Source of the DNA: Eubacterium xylanophilum ATCC 35991
GTDB taxonomy: Bacteria > Bacillota > Clostridia > Lachnospirales > Lachnospiraceae
Length of the DNA: 64,000 bases
Assembly (NCBI RefSeq): GCF_000518685.1
Contig: NZ_KI912471.1
Location: 140,948-204,947, forward strand
Direction: 5' to 3'
In this document: piece after piece, positions 28,277-36,615 of the stretch
Layout of the letters: each line of letters begins with the position of its first letter
How positions within the stretch are numbered: position 1 is the stretch's first letter
Program-made: the position numbers and the translations under genes
The notes under the pieces: generated by a model
Seen by the model: only the letters and a program-made list of their open reading frames with translations
What the model was told of the DNA's origin: nothing
The model's database searches: none

Positions 28277-29320
28277 TTATCTAATTGTCTCAAAATCTTT
28301 GAATGGTAATACTCTCAACCAAGCCTTACCAACTATCTTGTCTTTCTTAATCAGGCCAACGTCTTCACTTCTGCTGTCTTTGCTCTCCTTGCGATTGTCG
28401 CCTAATACAAAGTACTGATCCGGTCCAAGCTTGAGCTCATCCTTGGCAATACCTGCATTGCTGAGTTTTCCTTTGCCAAACTCGTCAAAGATTGCTCTGC
28501 CATTGACGTAAATCTTGTTGCTTTTAATCTGAACTGTCTCTCCGGGCAGTCCGATAACACGCTTAATATACTTGACATCATCTTTATAATTAAAGACTAT
28601 TACATCAAAACGCTCTGGTTTTCCACTGATATAAGAAACCTTTTCGATGAGAATTTCATCTGAATCCTCTAGAGTTGGCGACATTGATGTACCACTTACC
28701 ATTGTATGGTTTATGACGAAGGTATTGAGCAAAAAAGCTATACCAAATGCCAATCCAGCACATACAACAATACTTATAATAATCTTCTTAATACCGCCTG
28801 GCCTCTCGTTATAAGATATCTTTTCCTTCTTTTCTTTGGCCTTTTTCTCCTTTTTAGGTTTAACCTCTGACTTAGGTTTGTCTTCTGACTTAGGCTTATT
28901 CTCTATTACCGGAGAAACCTTGAGCGATTCAGCCTTCTTAGGCTCTTCCTTTACCGGCTCAACTTTTGTGGGCTTAATCTTTTGGGGTTCAGCTGGCTTA
29001 ACAAGAGTAGGTGCCAATGCAGGCTTTGGTGCAGGTTCTGCCTTGGGTGCAGGCGCCGGTTCTGGCTTTTTTACAGGTTCTACCTTGGGTGCAGGCGCCG
29101 GTTCTGGCTTTGGCACCGGTGCAGCCTTTGGCGCAGATGCTTTACTCTCCTTTAAAACAGGGAATGGCTCAACTTTTCCTGCAACTTTTTTTTGACTATT
29201 ATCAAGTTCTTTATCAAAGACTGAATCATCTGATATAAATTCTGGGTGATCCGAGAGCAAACTCTCGACAAATCTCAAGTTGTCTTCAATATCAGAACTT
29301 AGGATCTTATTGTCGTCCAT
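28277..29320 (-). CDS. lepB: Signal peptidase I with a long disordered N-terminus
   Basis: 347 residues. The C-terminal ~150 are a complete type I signal peptidase: transmembrane helix (~177-198), SGTSMSPTL with catalytic S212, YIKRVIGLPGE with catalytic K253, and the LGDNRKESKDSR box. It cleaves Sec signal peptides on the outer face of the membrane. Unusually, ~170 cytoplasmic residues precede the helix: a short acidic start, then a Pro/Ala/Lys/Glu-rich low-complexity region (PEPAPAPK and KPKSE repeats) ending in a strongly basic KKEKKAKEKKEK. Start at 29320 is set by GAGGAAAG; a TTG at 29332 also lies in frame. Probably co-transcribed with rbgA upstream and the CYTH gene downstream. Confidence 0.92.
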   Translation of the reverse strand: MDDNKILSSDIEDNLRFVESLLSDHPEFISDDSVFDKELDNSQKKVAGKVEPFPVLKESKASAPKAAPVPKPEPAPAPKVEPVKKPEPAPAPKAEPAPKPALAPTLVKPAEPQKIKPTKVEPVKEEPKKAESLKVSPVIENKPKSEDKPKSEVKPKKEKKAKEKKEKISYNERPGGIKKIIISIVVCAGLAFGIAFLLNTFVINHTMVSGTSMSPTLEDSDEILIEKVSYISGKPERFDVIVFNYKDDVKYIKRVIGLPGETVQIKSNKIYVNGRAIFDEFGKGKLSNAGIAKDELKLGPDQYFVLGDNRKESKDSRSEDVGLIKKDKIVGKAWLRVLPFKDFETIR

Positions 29321-29328
29321 ATCTTTCC

Positions 29329-30177
29329 TCAACTTTCTTGTGGGCGCTCAACAGTAATTCTTCCAAGTTTTGTATGTCTAAACTCATCTAGAATCGTTGC
29401 CGCTGCTTTTTCATAATCAATCTCGTTTCCTTTTTTTACAAAATTCCTATTCTCCGCTATTTTCATAAGTATATCTGACGCTTCGCCTATTTCCTCAACG
29501 GAATATTTTTCTTTTAATGTTCCAGGATATGTCTCTCTGACAAAGTCAATAAAGTCAAGAGAAATCTCCACACGTTGAAGAAGTTCTTCCTTGATTGAAC
29601 CGATAAATGCCAAGCGAAGGCCAACAGTCTGATCTTCAAACTTAGGCCAGAGGATCCCCGGAGTGTCAAGGAGTTCCACGCTCTTGTTAATTCGGACCCA
29701 CTGTTTACCCTTGGTTACACCTGGTTTGTTACCGGTTTTAGTACATGCTTTACCGGAAAAACTGTTGATAAATGTCGACTTTCCAACATTTGGAATTCCA
29801 ACTATCATAGCTCTGACGGGTCTGTTGAGTATGCCGCGTTTTCTGTCGCGCTCTATCTTTTCCTTGCACGCAGACTGAATTAGGGAATTTACGATCTTTA
29901 ATTCATTGCGCTTTGTTGAATTGACTGCATGCACAAAAAACCCCTGATTCTCATAGTACTTCTTCCACTGAGCAGTAACTTTTTCATCAGCCATATCTGC
30001 TTTGTTTAACAGAAGAATTCTTGACTTGTTTTTCGCAATGTCGTCAATATCTGGATTCTTGCTGCTCATAGGGCATCTCGCATCTACAAGCTCGATTACA
30101 ACATCAATCAGCTTGATATCTTCTCTCATCCCTCTAACAGCTTTGGTCATATGACCAGGATACCATTGAAAATGCAT
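29329..30177 (-). CDS. rbgA: Ribosome biogenesis GTPase RbgA (YlqF)
   Basis: 282 residues. Circularly permuted GTPase order is visible: FQWYPGHMTKAVRGMRE at the start, LLNKADMAD (G4), then GIPNVGKSTFINSF (G1) and DTPGILWPK (G3), followed by the helical C-terminal domain. RbgA acts in late assembly of the 50S subunit. The start at 30177 matches the conserved HFQWYPGHM beginning and lies just after the stop of the preceding gene, so translation is likely coupled; the longer frame reads through that gene. The rplS-lepB-rbgA order is usual in Clostridia, and the rnhB often found next is absent here. Confidence 0.93.
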   Translation of the reverse strand: MHFQWYPGHMTKAVRGMREDIKLIDVVIELVDARCPMSSKNPDIDDIAKNKSRILLLNKADMADEKVTAQWKKYYENQGFFVHAVNSTKRNELKIVNSLIQSACKEKIERDRKRGILNRPVRAMIVGIPNVGKSTFINSFSGKACTKTGNKPGVTKGKQWVRINKSVELLDTPGILWPKFEDQTVGLRLAFIGSIKEELLQRVEISLDFIDFVRETYPGTLKEKYSVEEIGEASDILMKIAENRNFVKKGNEIDYEKAAATILDEFRHTKLGRITVERPQES

Positions 30178-30181
30178 AAAA

Positions 30182-30796
30182 TCACTTGGCAGTTTCTGCC
30201 GTCCCTTCCTTAACCGGTCCCTTAACAAGGGAAAATGGTTTAATCTTAAATATTACTCTACCTACAATCCTTCCTTTCTTGACCATGCCAAAAGACGCAT
30301 TTCTACTATCTTCAATATCCGTCCTTGAATCACATAAAACAAAGTATTCATCATCTCCGATAGTTATCTCATCTTCTGCCACCCCACCGGTAGTCAGTTC
30401 AGGAAATTCATATTCTTCTTTGTACTCTTTGTCATTTATATATATCTTACCATTATTTATCTTGATTTTCTCACCGGGCAAGCCTATAATGCGTCGAAAA
30501 ATAATCAGCGATTCTTTGTCGCCCACACTACTTGATCCTTCATCGTAAAAGGCAATAATATCATTTCTTGACGGTGATAATACGAGATATGCTTTGGTAT
30601 TTATAAGGACATCTTCGCCATTATAGAGCGTATTCTCCATGGCTGCCCCTATCGTACTTGTTCTGATAAGGCAAAATCTGACAACAAAATAAGCTAATGC
30701 AACAACGACAATAATCATAATACTCCAGCTCATAATTGACTTGAGAATTCGTCTTCTTCGCCTTGCCTTAATCTCTTCTTCATAATTTAAATTCAT
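30182..30796 (-). CDS. Signal peptidase I homologue lacking both catalytic residues
   Basis: 204 residues from ATG 30796 (GAGGTAAT upstream). One transmembrane helix (~25-45) follows a basic RRRRR stretch. The S26 fold is intact: NDIIAFYDEG, IIGLPGEKIKINNGKIYIND, EYFVLCDSRTDIEDSR. However, the nucleophile position in the SMxPTL box reads IGAAMENTL (A52 in place of Ser) and the general-base position reads FRRIIGLPGE (R101 in place of Lys). I checked both codons on the minus strand (GCC and CGA). It should therefore not cleave signal peptides by the known mechanism. The frame is full length with a good ribosome site, so it looks maintained, perhaps as a scaffold or regulator of the intact LepB two genes downstream. 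Confidence 0.85.
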   Translation of the reverse strand: MNLNYEEEIKARRRRRILKSIMSWSIMIIVVVALAYFVVRFCLIRTSTIGAAMENTLYNGEDVLINTKAYLVLSPSRNDIIAFYDEGSSSVGDKESLIIFRRIIGLPGEKIKINNGKIYINDKEYKEEYEFPELTTGGVAEDEITIGDDEYFVLCDSRTDIEDSRNASFGMVKKGRIVGRVIFKIKPFSLVKGPVKEGTAETAK

Positions 30797-30912
30797 ATTA
30801 CAGATTACCTCATAATACAAAATCGTGTATGCTATGACTAGTGATAAGTGATAACACACACGATTCTATCATTCGTCTCTATGAGACGCCTTGATTCAAT
30901 CTTTGTCTTGGA

Positions 30913-31260
30913 TTACTTTACCAATTCTTTAACCTTAGCAGCCTTACCAACACGATCACGAAGGTAGTTAAGCTTAGCACGACGTACTTTACCAAGTCTA
31001 ACAACTTCAATCTTCTCAACGATTGGTGAGTGAAGTGGCCAAGTCTTCTCAACGCCGATTCCATTAGAATTCTTACGTACTGTAAATGTCTCACGGTTGC
31101 TACCGCCCTGACGCTTCAATACTGTACCCTCGAATACCTGGATTCTCTCTCTTGTTCCCTCGATAACCTTTGATGAAACACGTACTGTGTCACCAACGTG
31201 AAACTCAGGAATCTCAGCCTTCATCTGCTCTGCTTCGATCTTTCTGATAATATCGTTCAT
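30913..31260 (-). CDS. rplS: 50S ribosomal protein L19
   Basis: 115 residues, normal length. Conserved motifs include [49 protein letters not shown] and a C-terminal [20 protein letters not shown]. It lies at the 30S-50S interface. Strong AGGAGGA site before the ATG, its own promoter and a ~90-nt leader. The signal peptidase homologue begins about 115 bases downstream and may be read through from it. Confidence 0.97.
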   Translation of the reverse strand: MNDIIRKIEAEQMKAEIPEFHVGDTVRVSSKVIEGTRERIQVFEGTVLKRQGGSNRETFTVRKNSNGIGVEKTWPLHSPIVEKIEVVRLGKVRRAKLNYLRDRVGKAAKVKELVK

Positions 31261-31299
31261 TTTTGTTCCTCCTAAATCTTTGGATGTTCTTAATGTTTA

Positions 31300-31340
31300 C
31301 AATTAGTAGCCTAGCTACCCATCAGAGGACCATCTATAAT
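31300..31340 (-). promoter_or_regulatory. Candidate L19 leader element
   Basis: The rplS leader contains GATGGTCCTCTGATGGG followed by the small hairpin GTAGC-TAG-GCTAC (31318-31306). Autoregulatory L19 leaders are known in Firmicutes; whether this matches that family needs a covariance search. Confidence 0.3.
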
Positions 31341-31352
31341 CACAACATTTGA

Positions 31353-31382
31353 ATTATAACATATAAACATATATCTCGTCAA
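31353..31382 (-). promoter_or_regulatory. Sigma-A promoter of rplS
   Basis: Minus-strand TTGACG (31382-31377) and TATAAT (31358-31353) with an 18-bp spacer. Confidence 0.7.
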
Positions 31383-31388
31383 GCAAAA

Positions 31389-32678
31389 TTATTTTTCAAA
31401 TCTAACAGCAATAGAATTTGCATGAGCTGTCAGCCCTTCGGCATTTGCAAAGGTTATGATATCTTCATGTATAGGCTCCAATCCTTCTCTCGAATAAGCT
31501 ATGAGACTTGTTTTCTTGATAAAATCATCAACATTCAGTGGTGAGAAGAATTTGGCAGTTCCATTAGTTGGAAGTACATGATTTGGACCAGCCATATAAT
31601 CTCCTAGCGGCTCACTGCTGTACTCTCCGAGAAAAATAGCCCCTGCGTTCTTTACTCTTGTCATCGTATCAAATGGATTTGCCGTTAGGATCTCCAAGTG
31701 CTCTGATGCAATCTCATTAACCACATCAATAGCATCTTCCATATTCTTAGCTACAAGCATGAATCCATAATTATCTAAGGATTGTTTGATGATATCAGCT
31801 CTGCTGAGAACTTTCAAAAATCCTTCAATCTCCTCTCCAACCTTGTCAGCCAACTCTTCACTTGTCGTCACAAGGATAGATGAAGCAAGCACATCATGTT
31901 CTGCTTGTGAGAGAAGATCTGCCGCCACATATCTTGGATTAGCTGTCTCATCGGCCAACACAAGAATCTCACTAGGACCGGCAATTGAATCAATGCTAAC
32001 GTGTCCATATACCGATTTCTTGGCAAGAGCAACATATATATTACCAGGTCCTGTTATCTTATCAACTTTCTTAATTGTCTCAGTTCCATAAGCAAGTGCA
32101 GCTATAGCTTGTGCTCCACCAAACTTATATATCTCATCTGCACCGGCTAGCTTTGCTGCAACTATAGTATTGGGATTAACTTCTCCCCCAACAGCAGGCG
32201 TCATCATAACTATTCTCTTGACGCCGGCAACTTTTGCTGGAACAATATTCATCAATACACTTGATGGATAAGCGGCTGTTCCTCCCGGAACATATACACC
32301 AACATTTTCAATCGGAGTAAATCTCTGACCAACAATAGAACCGTCCGGTTTTGTGTCAATCCAAGTATTTCTCATCTGTTTTTGGTGGAAATCTTCTATA
32401 TTCTTAATTGATTTTTTCATAGCATCGAGGAGTTTATCATCCACATGCGCGAATGCAGCATCGATCTCCTCATTGCTAACTTTCATGTTATCAACATTAA
32501 CTTCGAATTTGTCAAACTTTTTGGTGTACTCAAACAACGCCTTGTCACCATGTGCCTTAACATCTTCCACAATATCCTTTACTGTGCTCTGATATTCATC
32601 ATAATTGTTAGGGCTTCTCTTCAAAAGCGTCTCTAAAATGTCATCAATTGTAGATTTATCTACTAACACTTTATTCAC
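31389..32678 (-). CDS. hisD: Histidinol dehydrogenase
   Basis: 429 residues, the normal length. It oxidises L-histidinol to L-histidine in two NAD+-dependent, zinc-requiring steps. Visible motifs: GVYVPGGTAAYPSSVLMN, GGAQAIAALAYGT, KITGPGNIYVALAKK, GPSEILVLAD, LLSQAEHD with the catalytic His region, and NHVLPTNGTAKF. The start is a GTG at 32678 with GGAGGAATG upstream. It is transcribed alone; other his genes are not in the window except the distant HisJ-type phosphatase. Confidence 0.95.
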   Translation of the reverse strand: MNKVLVDKSTIDDILETLLKRSPNNYDEYQSTVKDIVEDVKAHGDKALFEYTKKFDKFEVNVDNMKVSNEEIDAAFAHVDDKLLDAMKKSIKNIEDFHQKQMRNTWIDTKPDGSIVGQRFTPIENVGVYVPGGTAAYPSSVLMNIVPAKVAGVKRIVMMTPAVGGEVNPNTIVAAKLAGADEIYKFGGAQAIAALAYGTETIKKVDKITGPGNIYVALAKKSVYGHVSIDSIAGPSEILVLADETANPRYVAADLLSQAEHDVLASSILVTTSEELADKVGEEIEGFLKVLSRADIIKQSLDNYGFMLVAKNMEDAIDVVNEIASEHLEILTANPFDTMTRVKNAGAIFLGEYSSEPLGDYMAGPNHVLPTNGTAKFFSPLNVDDFIKKTSLIAYSREGLEPIHEDIITFANAEGLTAHANSIAVRFEK

Positions 32679-32711
32679 TTTGCATTCCTCCTTTGTCCTT
32701 CGATAACCACG

Positions 32712-32740
32712 ATTATAGCATAATCCCCGATATATTGCAA
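32712..32740 (-). promoter_or_regulatory. Sigma-A promoter of hisD
   Basis: Minus-strand TTGCAA (32740-32735) and TATAAT (32717-32712) with a 17-bp spacer, divergent from the cyclophilin promoter 9 bp away. Confidence 0.7.
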
Positions 32741-32748
32741 ATGCAATC

Positions 32749-32777
32749 TTTACATTTTGTCAATAATCCATTATAAT
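32749..32777 (+). promoter_or_regulatory. Sigma-A promoter of the cyclophilin gene
   Basis: TTTACA (32749-32754) and TATAAT (32772-32777) with a 17-bp spacer, 36 bp before the start codon. Confidence 0.65.
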
Positions 32778-32812
32778 ATTTATATTATTTTATTATCGAA
32801 AGGAAAATTATT

Positions 32813-33346
32813 ATGTCAGACAAGAAAAATCCGATTGTAACATTTGAAATCAATTCTGGAAAAACTATCAAAGCTGAGCTTTATCCAGAAATTGCACCTA
32901 ACACAGTTAACAACTTTATCTCACTTGTTAGCAAGGGTTACTATGATGGCCTTATCTTCCACCGTGTAATCGAAAACTTTATGATTCAAGGTGGATGCCC
33001 AGATGGAAATGGTATGGGTGGCCCTGGTTACTCAATCAAAGGCGAATTTGCTATTAACGGTTTTGAGAATAATCTTAATCACACAGCAGGAGTTCTCTCT
33101 ATGGCTCGCTCAATGATGCCTGATTCCGCTGGTTCTCAGTTCTTCATCATGCACAAGGATTCACCACATCTCGATGGTCAGTATGCAGCTTTTGGAAAAG
33201 TTGTAGAGGGACAAGATGTAGTTGATGAAATTGCAACAACTGATACTGATATGAGTGACAGACCACTTAAAGATGTTATCATGACAAAGGTTACAGTTGA
33301 TACATTTGGAGAGGATTATCCAGAACCTGAAAAAGCTGGATTCTAA
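32813..33346 (+). CDS. Cyclophilin-type peptidyl-prolyl isomerase
   Basis: 177 residues with no signal peptide, so cytoplasmic. Cyclophilin motifs are complete: NTVNNFISLVSKGYYDGLIF, HRVIENFMIQGGCPDGNG with the active-site Arg, GVLSMARSMMPDSAGSQFFI and HLDGQYAAFGKVVEG. It catalyses cis-trans isomerisation of Xaa-Pro bonds in protein folding. AAGGAAAA is a modest ribosome site. Single-gene transcript with its own promoter and terminator. Confidence 0.94.
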   Translation: MSDKKNPIVTFEINSGKTIKAELYPEIAPNTVNNFISLVSKGYYDGLIFHRVIENFMIQGGCPDGNGMGGPGYSIKGEFAINGFENNLNHTAGVLSMARSMMPDSAGSQFFIMHKDSPHLDGQYAAFGKVVEGQDVVDEIATTDTDMSDRPLKDVIMTKVTVDTFGEDYPEPEKAGF

Positions 33347-33375
33347 AATCTTATAAAGTCAATTTTAAGAACTAT

Positions 33376-33403
33376 ACGAGACGGCTTAGGTCGTCTCGTT
33401 TTT
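33376..33403 (+). terminator. Terminator of the cyclophilin gene
   Basis: ACGAGACG (33376-33383) pairs with CGTCTCGT (33392-33399), followed by a T run. The right arm and loop overlap the end of the converging phosphatase gene, whose stop codon is at 33386-33388. Confidence 0.85.
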
Positions 33404-34051
33404 CATATCACTCATTATCTCCTCAGGATTCTCAACAAATACCGTAGCGCCTGCTTCAACCTGTTCTTCATGGGTTCTAAATCCCCAGGAGACAGCAATA
33501 CATGGAATCCCCGTATTTCTTGCTGTGGCTATATCCACCTCTGAATCCCCTACATAAATTGACTTATTTAGCTCTGATCCAAGTTCATTAATAGCAGCTA
33601 CAACTGTATCCTTAGCCGGCTTTTTCTTGTAAACTTCATTGGCACCTATGGCAATGTCAATCCATTGTCCAAAGTGAATTGATACCAACTCTTTGGTGGC
33701 ATCCATATACTTGTTTGAAACAACTGCCATCTTATAACCATCATTTTTTAAGCGCTCCAGCATCTGACATATTCCGGGATAAGGTCCGGTTTTATCATTA
33801 CAATGAATCAGATAATGTTCTTTGAAACAAGTCAAAATATCAGAAAACAAAGGATTTTTCCGACCATTTTCCACTGAAAGCTCTACAAGCTTTTCCACAC
33901 CATTGCCCGTATTTCTTCTTATGTCATCTTTTGTTTGAATAGGCAAACCAAACTTCTCCAATGAATAATTGACTGATTCCATCAAATCAGTTAATGTATC
34001 CAACAATGTTCCGTCTAAATCGAATATTATTGTATCTATATTATTAATCAT
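33386..34051 (-). CDS. HAD-family phosphatase, phosphoglycolate phosphatase-like
   Basis: 221 residues. HAD motif I is IIFDLDGTLLDT near the N-terminus, motif II VVSNK, motif III lysine in YKKKPAKD, and motif IV YVGDSEVDIATARNTGI. The cap (~residues 16-80) and length fit the Gph/PPase subgroup (phosphoglycolate phosphatase, pyrophosphatase PpaX); substrate cannot be told from sequence. GGAGAGATT precedes the ATG, which overlaps the end of miaB by 8 bases, so it is translationally coupled to it. Confidence 0.85.
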   Translation of the reverse strand: MINNIDTIIFDLDGTLLDTLTDLMESVNYSLEKFGLPIQTKDDIRRNTGNGVEKLVELSVENGRKNPLFSDILTCFKEHYLIHCNDKTGPYPGICQMLERLKNDGYKMAVVSNKYMDATKELVSIHFGQWIDIAIGANEVYKKKPAKDTVVAAINELGSELNKSIYVGDSEVDIATARNTGIPCIAVSWGFRTHEEQVEAGATVFVENPEEIMSDMKNETT

Positions 34052-35495
34052 TTATAATCTCTCCAATATAATAAAACCCTTTGCTCTCCAAGAGTTTAAC
34101 TCTTACTATCTTACCTATAAGATCCTTGCTTCCAACGCAGTGAACTACTGCATTTCCTGACATTCGACCGGTAACCATGGTTGAATCATGATCATTAGGC
34201 TCCTCAATCAAGATATCGCACTCCATTCCAACTCTAGAGTCTGCAATTTCCGAAGAAATAGATCTGATAAGCTCAAGCATGCGATCAAAACGCTCCTTGA
34301 TAACATCCTCCGGCACCTGATTATCCATAGTGGCAGCAGGTGTACCTGTTCTCTTGGAATAGATAAAGGAATAAACATTTTCATACCGCACTCGTCTGAG
34401 AACATCCATAGTTTCCTCGAAGTCTTCATCTGTCTCACCGGGGAATCCAACAATAATATCTGTGGACAGTGAAATGTTCGGAAGCTTGGATTTAATGCGA
34501 TCAACAAGATCCAGATAACTCTCCTTAGTGTAAACGCGGTTCATTTTCTTCAGGATTCGCGTGCTTCCAGCCTGCAATGGGAGATGTAATTGAGTACAAA
34601 TCTTGTCACTGCTTGCCATAACTTCAATCAATTCGTCAGACAAATCCTTGGGATGACTTGTCATAAAGCGAATTCTTTTGAGTCCCTCAATCTCCGTTAC
34701 AAGTTTGAGTAGTTCCGCAAAACTCATTGGGTTATCAAGAGTTTTTCCATATGAGTTTACATTTTGACCGAGGAGCATAATCTCTATTACTCCATCTGCC
34801 ACAAGTGACTTAATCTCTGCGATAATCTCCTCCGGCTTTCGGCTTCTCTCACGTCCACGCACATAAGGTACAATACAATAAGTACAATAATTATTACATC
34901 CATACATGATATTGACCGCAGCTTTAAAGGAATGTTTGCGCAAACTCGGCAAATCCTCTACAATTCCCTTGGCTTCATCCCATATGTCAATAATCGTTCT
35001 CTCAGATATAATCTGTGTATAGAGAATCTCCGCCAACTTGTATACATTGTGAGTTCCAAATATTATATCTACATAAGGATAACTCTTTTTTATCTTTTCT
35101 ACAACTGTAGGCTCTTGCATCATGCATCCACACATGGCAATCTTCATTTCAGGGTTGCGCTTTTTCTGATTCTTTAGCTGTCCCAATCTGCCATATACCT
35201 TGAGATTGGCATTCTCTCTGACAGTACAAGTATTATAAAGCACAAAATCTGCGGACGTGCTGTCCACAGTTTTATATCCAATATATGTGAGAATGGCTTC
35301 AAACTTCTCAGAATCTCTGGCATTCATCTGACATCCCATTGTCTGCATAGACAAAGTGAGCTCACGGCCCACTCTGTCCTTAGTTTCTTCCATCCATTCT
35401 TTGCACTTTTTCATGAAATAATACTGTCTCATAGGCTCCTCAAGAGGCGCCTCTCCACTTGTGTCAATTCTATCTATCACAGAATAGTCAAACAT
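34044..35495 (-). CDS. miaB: tRNA 2-methylthio-N6-isopentenyladenosine synthase MiaB
   Basis: 483 residues. A radical-SAM methylthiotransferase that modifies A37 of tRNAs reading UNN codons. Order: short N-terminal extension, UPF0004 domain with the first cluster cysteines (QTMGCQMNARDSE, TCTVREN, GCMMQEP), radical SAM motif CNNYCTYCIVPYVRGRERSR, and a C-terminal TRAM domain (ending GKIVRVKLLESKGFYYIGEI). Start at 35495 rather than the adjacent TTG at 35498, with AGGAG six bases upstream. It begins only 12 bases after the htrA stop codon, so the three genes may share a transcript. Confidence 0.95.
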   Translation of the reverse strand: MFDYSVIDRIDTSGEAPLEEPMRQYYFMKKCKEWMEETKDRVGRELTLSMQTMGCQMNARDSEKFEAILTYIGYKTVDSTSADFVLYNTCTVRENANLKVYGRLGQLKNQKKRNPEMKIAMCGCMMQEPTVVEKIKKSYPYVDIIFGTHNVYKLAEILYTQIISERTIIDIWDEAKGIVEDLPSLRKHSFKAAVNIMYGCNNYCTYCIVPYVRGRERSRKPEEIIAEIKSLVADGVIEIMLLGQNVNSYGKTLDNPMSFAELLKLVTEIEGLKRIRFMTSHPKDLSDELIEVMASSDKICTQLHLPLQAGSTRILKKMNRVYTKESYLDLVDRIKSKLPNISLSTDIIVGFPGETDEDFEETMDVLRRVRYENVYSFIYSKRTGTPAATMDNQVPEDVIKERFDRMLELIRSISSEIADSRVGMECDILIEEPNDHDSTMVTGRMSGNAVVHCVGSKDLIGKIVRVKLLESKGFYYIGEIIND

Positions 35496-35506
35496 CAAAC
35501 TCTCCT

Positions 35507-36478
35507 TTAACTTCTGGTCCAGCTAAATATACGGCTATTATCATCACCATTTTCATATGGCGAATTATCCGGCTGTCTATTATCTGAGCTATTTCCAGAT
35601 TGATTATTATTATTTCCGGAATCCCCATTGCTAAGGATTCGATTAATTACTTCTACAGCTGTAGATGAAGGTATAGCAAATCCCATTCCCTCTACTTCCT
35701 CAGAAGCAAACTTTGATGAATTGATGCCAATCACCTTTCCATCTAAGCTCACCAAAGCTCCTCCACTATTTCCAGGATTTATAGCAGCATCTGTCTGGAT
35801 GAGCTTTACCGATTCGGACTCTTTCCCCGATTCGCTCTGTGTCGCAATAACACGATCTTTTGCACTGACATAACCGCCGGTTACACTTGTGCCATATCCC
35901 AGAGCATTTCCTATCGCAATCGCCTGTGAGCCAACTTTAACATCTTTGCTGTCCGCAAACTCCGCGACAGATATATTCTTTAGGGTTTGTTCAGTCAAAT
36001 CCTTCTTTGCTACCTTTACAACTGCAATATCTACATTGCTATCTGTACCAACAACTGTGGCATCACTCTTCGATTTATCATTGTAAGTGATACTTACTTT
36101 ATTTGCATCAGATACCACGTGATTATTGGTTACGATATATATATAATTATCATCTTCTTTGAATATAATTCCCGAGCCACTTCCCTGTCCTTCTTGTTTA
36201 TATCTTCTTCCAAAGAAATCACTTGTCTCTTGGACAACTGTCACATCAATAGCAACAATTGACGGAAGAACTGCTTCAGCAACACTTGACACATCATTAG
36301 AGCCCTGCAATGCACTACTTGATGACATCTTTACCGCTGATGGAGTTGCCTCTTTCGTCAAACTGCTTGTCATGACATTATTAGCTTTATTATTATACAT
36401 TGAACCAGCTTGGAATGACAAACCTCCAACTAGCCCCATCACACAAGCACCTGCAATAATTCGTTTAACTCTACTCAT
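35507..36478 (-). CDS. HtrA/DegP-like serine protease without a PDZ domain
   Basis: 323 residues. An N-terminal signal anchor (IIAGACVMGLVGGLSF) is followed by a Ser/Thr linker and a trypsin-like protease domain with catalytic H120 (TNNHVVSDANK), D150 (NVDIAVVKV) and S238 (NPGNSGGALV). HtrA proteases degrade misfolded exported proteins outside the membrane. The usual C-terminal PDZ domain is missing: after the protease domain ends (INRILSNG, ~285) there are only ~40 Asn/Ser/Asp-rich residues. The stop is 11 bases before miaB, so no broken PDZ remnant fits downstream. AAGGAGGTAAT precedes the ATG. Confidence 0.9.
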   Translation of the reverse strand: MSRVKRIIAGACVMGLVGGLSFQAGSMYNNKANNVMTSSLTKEATPSAVKMSSSSALQGSNDVSSVAEAVLPSIVAIDVTVVQETSDFFGRRYKQEGQGSGSGIIFKEDDNYIYIVTNNHVVSDANKVSITYNDKSKSDATVVGTDSNVDIAVVKVAKKDLTEQTLKNISVAEFADSKDVKVGSQAIAIGNALGYGTSVTGGYVSAKDRVIATQSESGKESESVKLIQTDAAINPGNSGGALVSLDGKVIGINSSKFASEEVEGMGFAIPSSTAVEVINRILSNGDSGNNNNQSGNSSDNRQPDNSPYENGDDNSRIFSWTRS

Positions 36479-36615
36479 ATCGATTACCTCCTTTGTTTTG
36501 TATAACTATACTATAAAGGAGAAATGTGTGCTGTTTTTGATGCATCTATGAACTAATTATGGTTTGTTTGTGGCAATTTTGTGAACTATATTCAAGAAAA
36601 ATATTCCGACAATTA

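Noticed and set aside
30182-30796. Signal peptidase homologue as a pseudogene
   Set aside because: The frame is intact and full length with good translation signals, so I treat it as a pseudoenzyme gene.
30878-30892. Small hairpin after rplS (CGTCTC-TAT-GAGACG) as a terminator
   Set aside because: The stem is short and no U run follows, so I did not list it.
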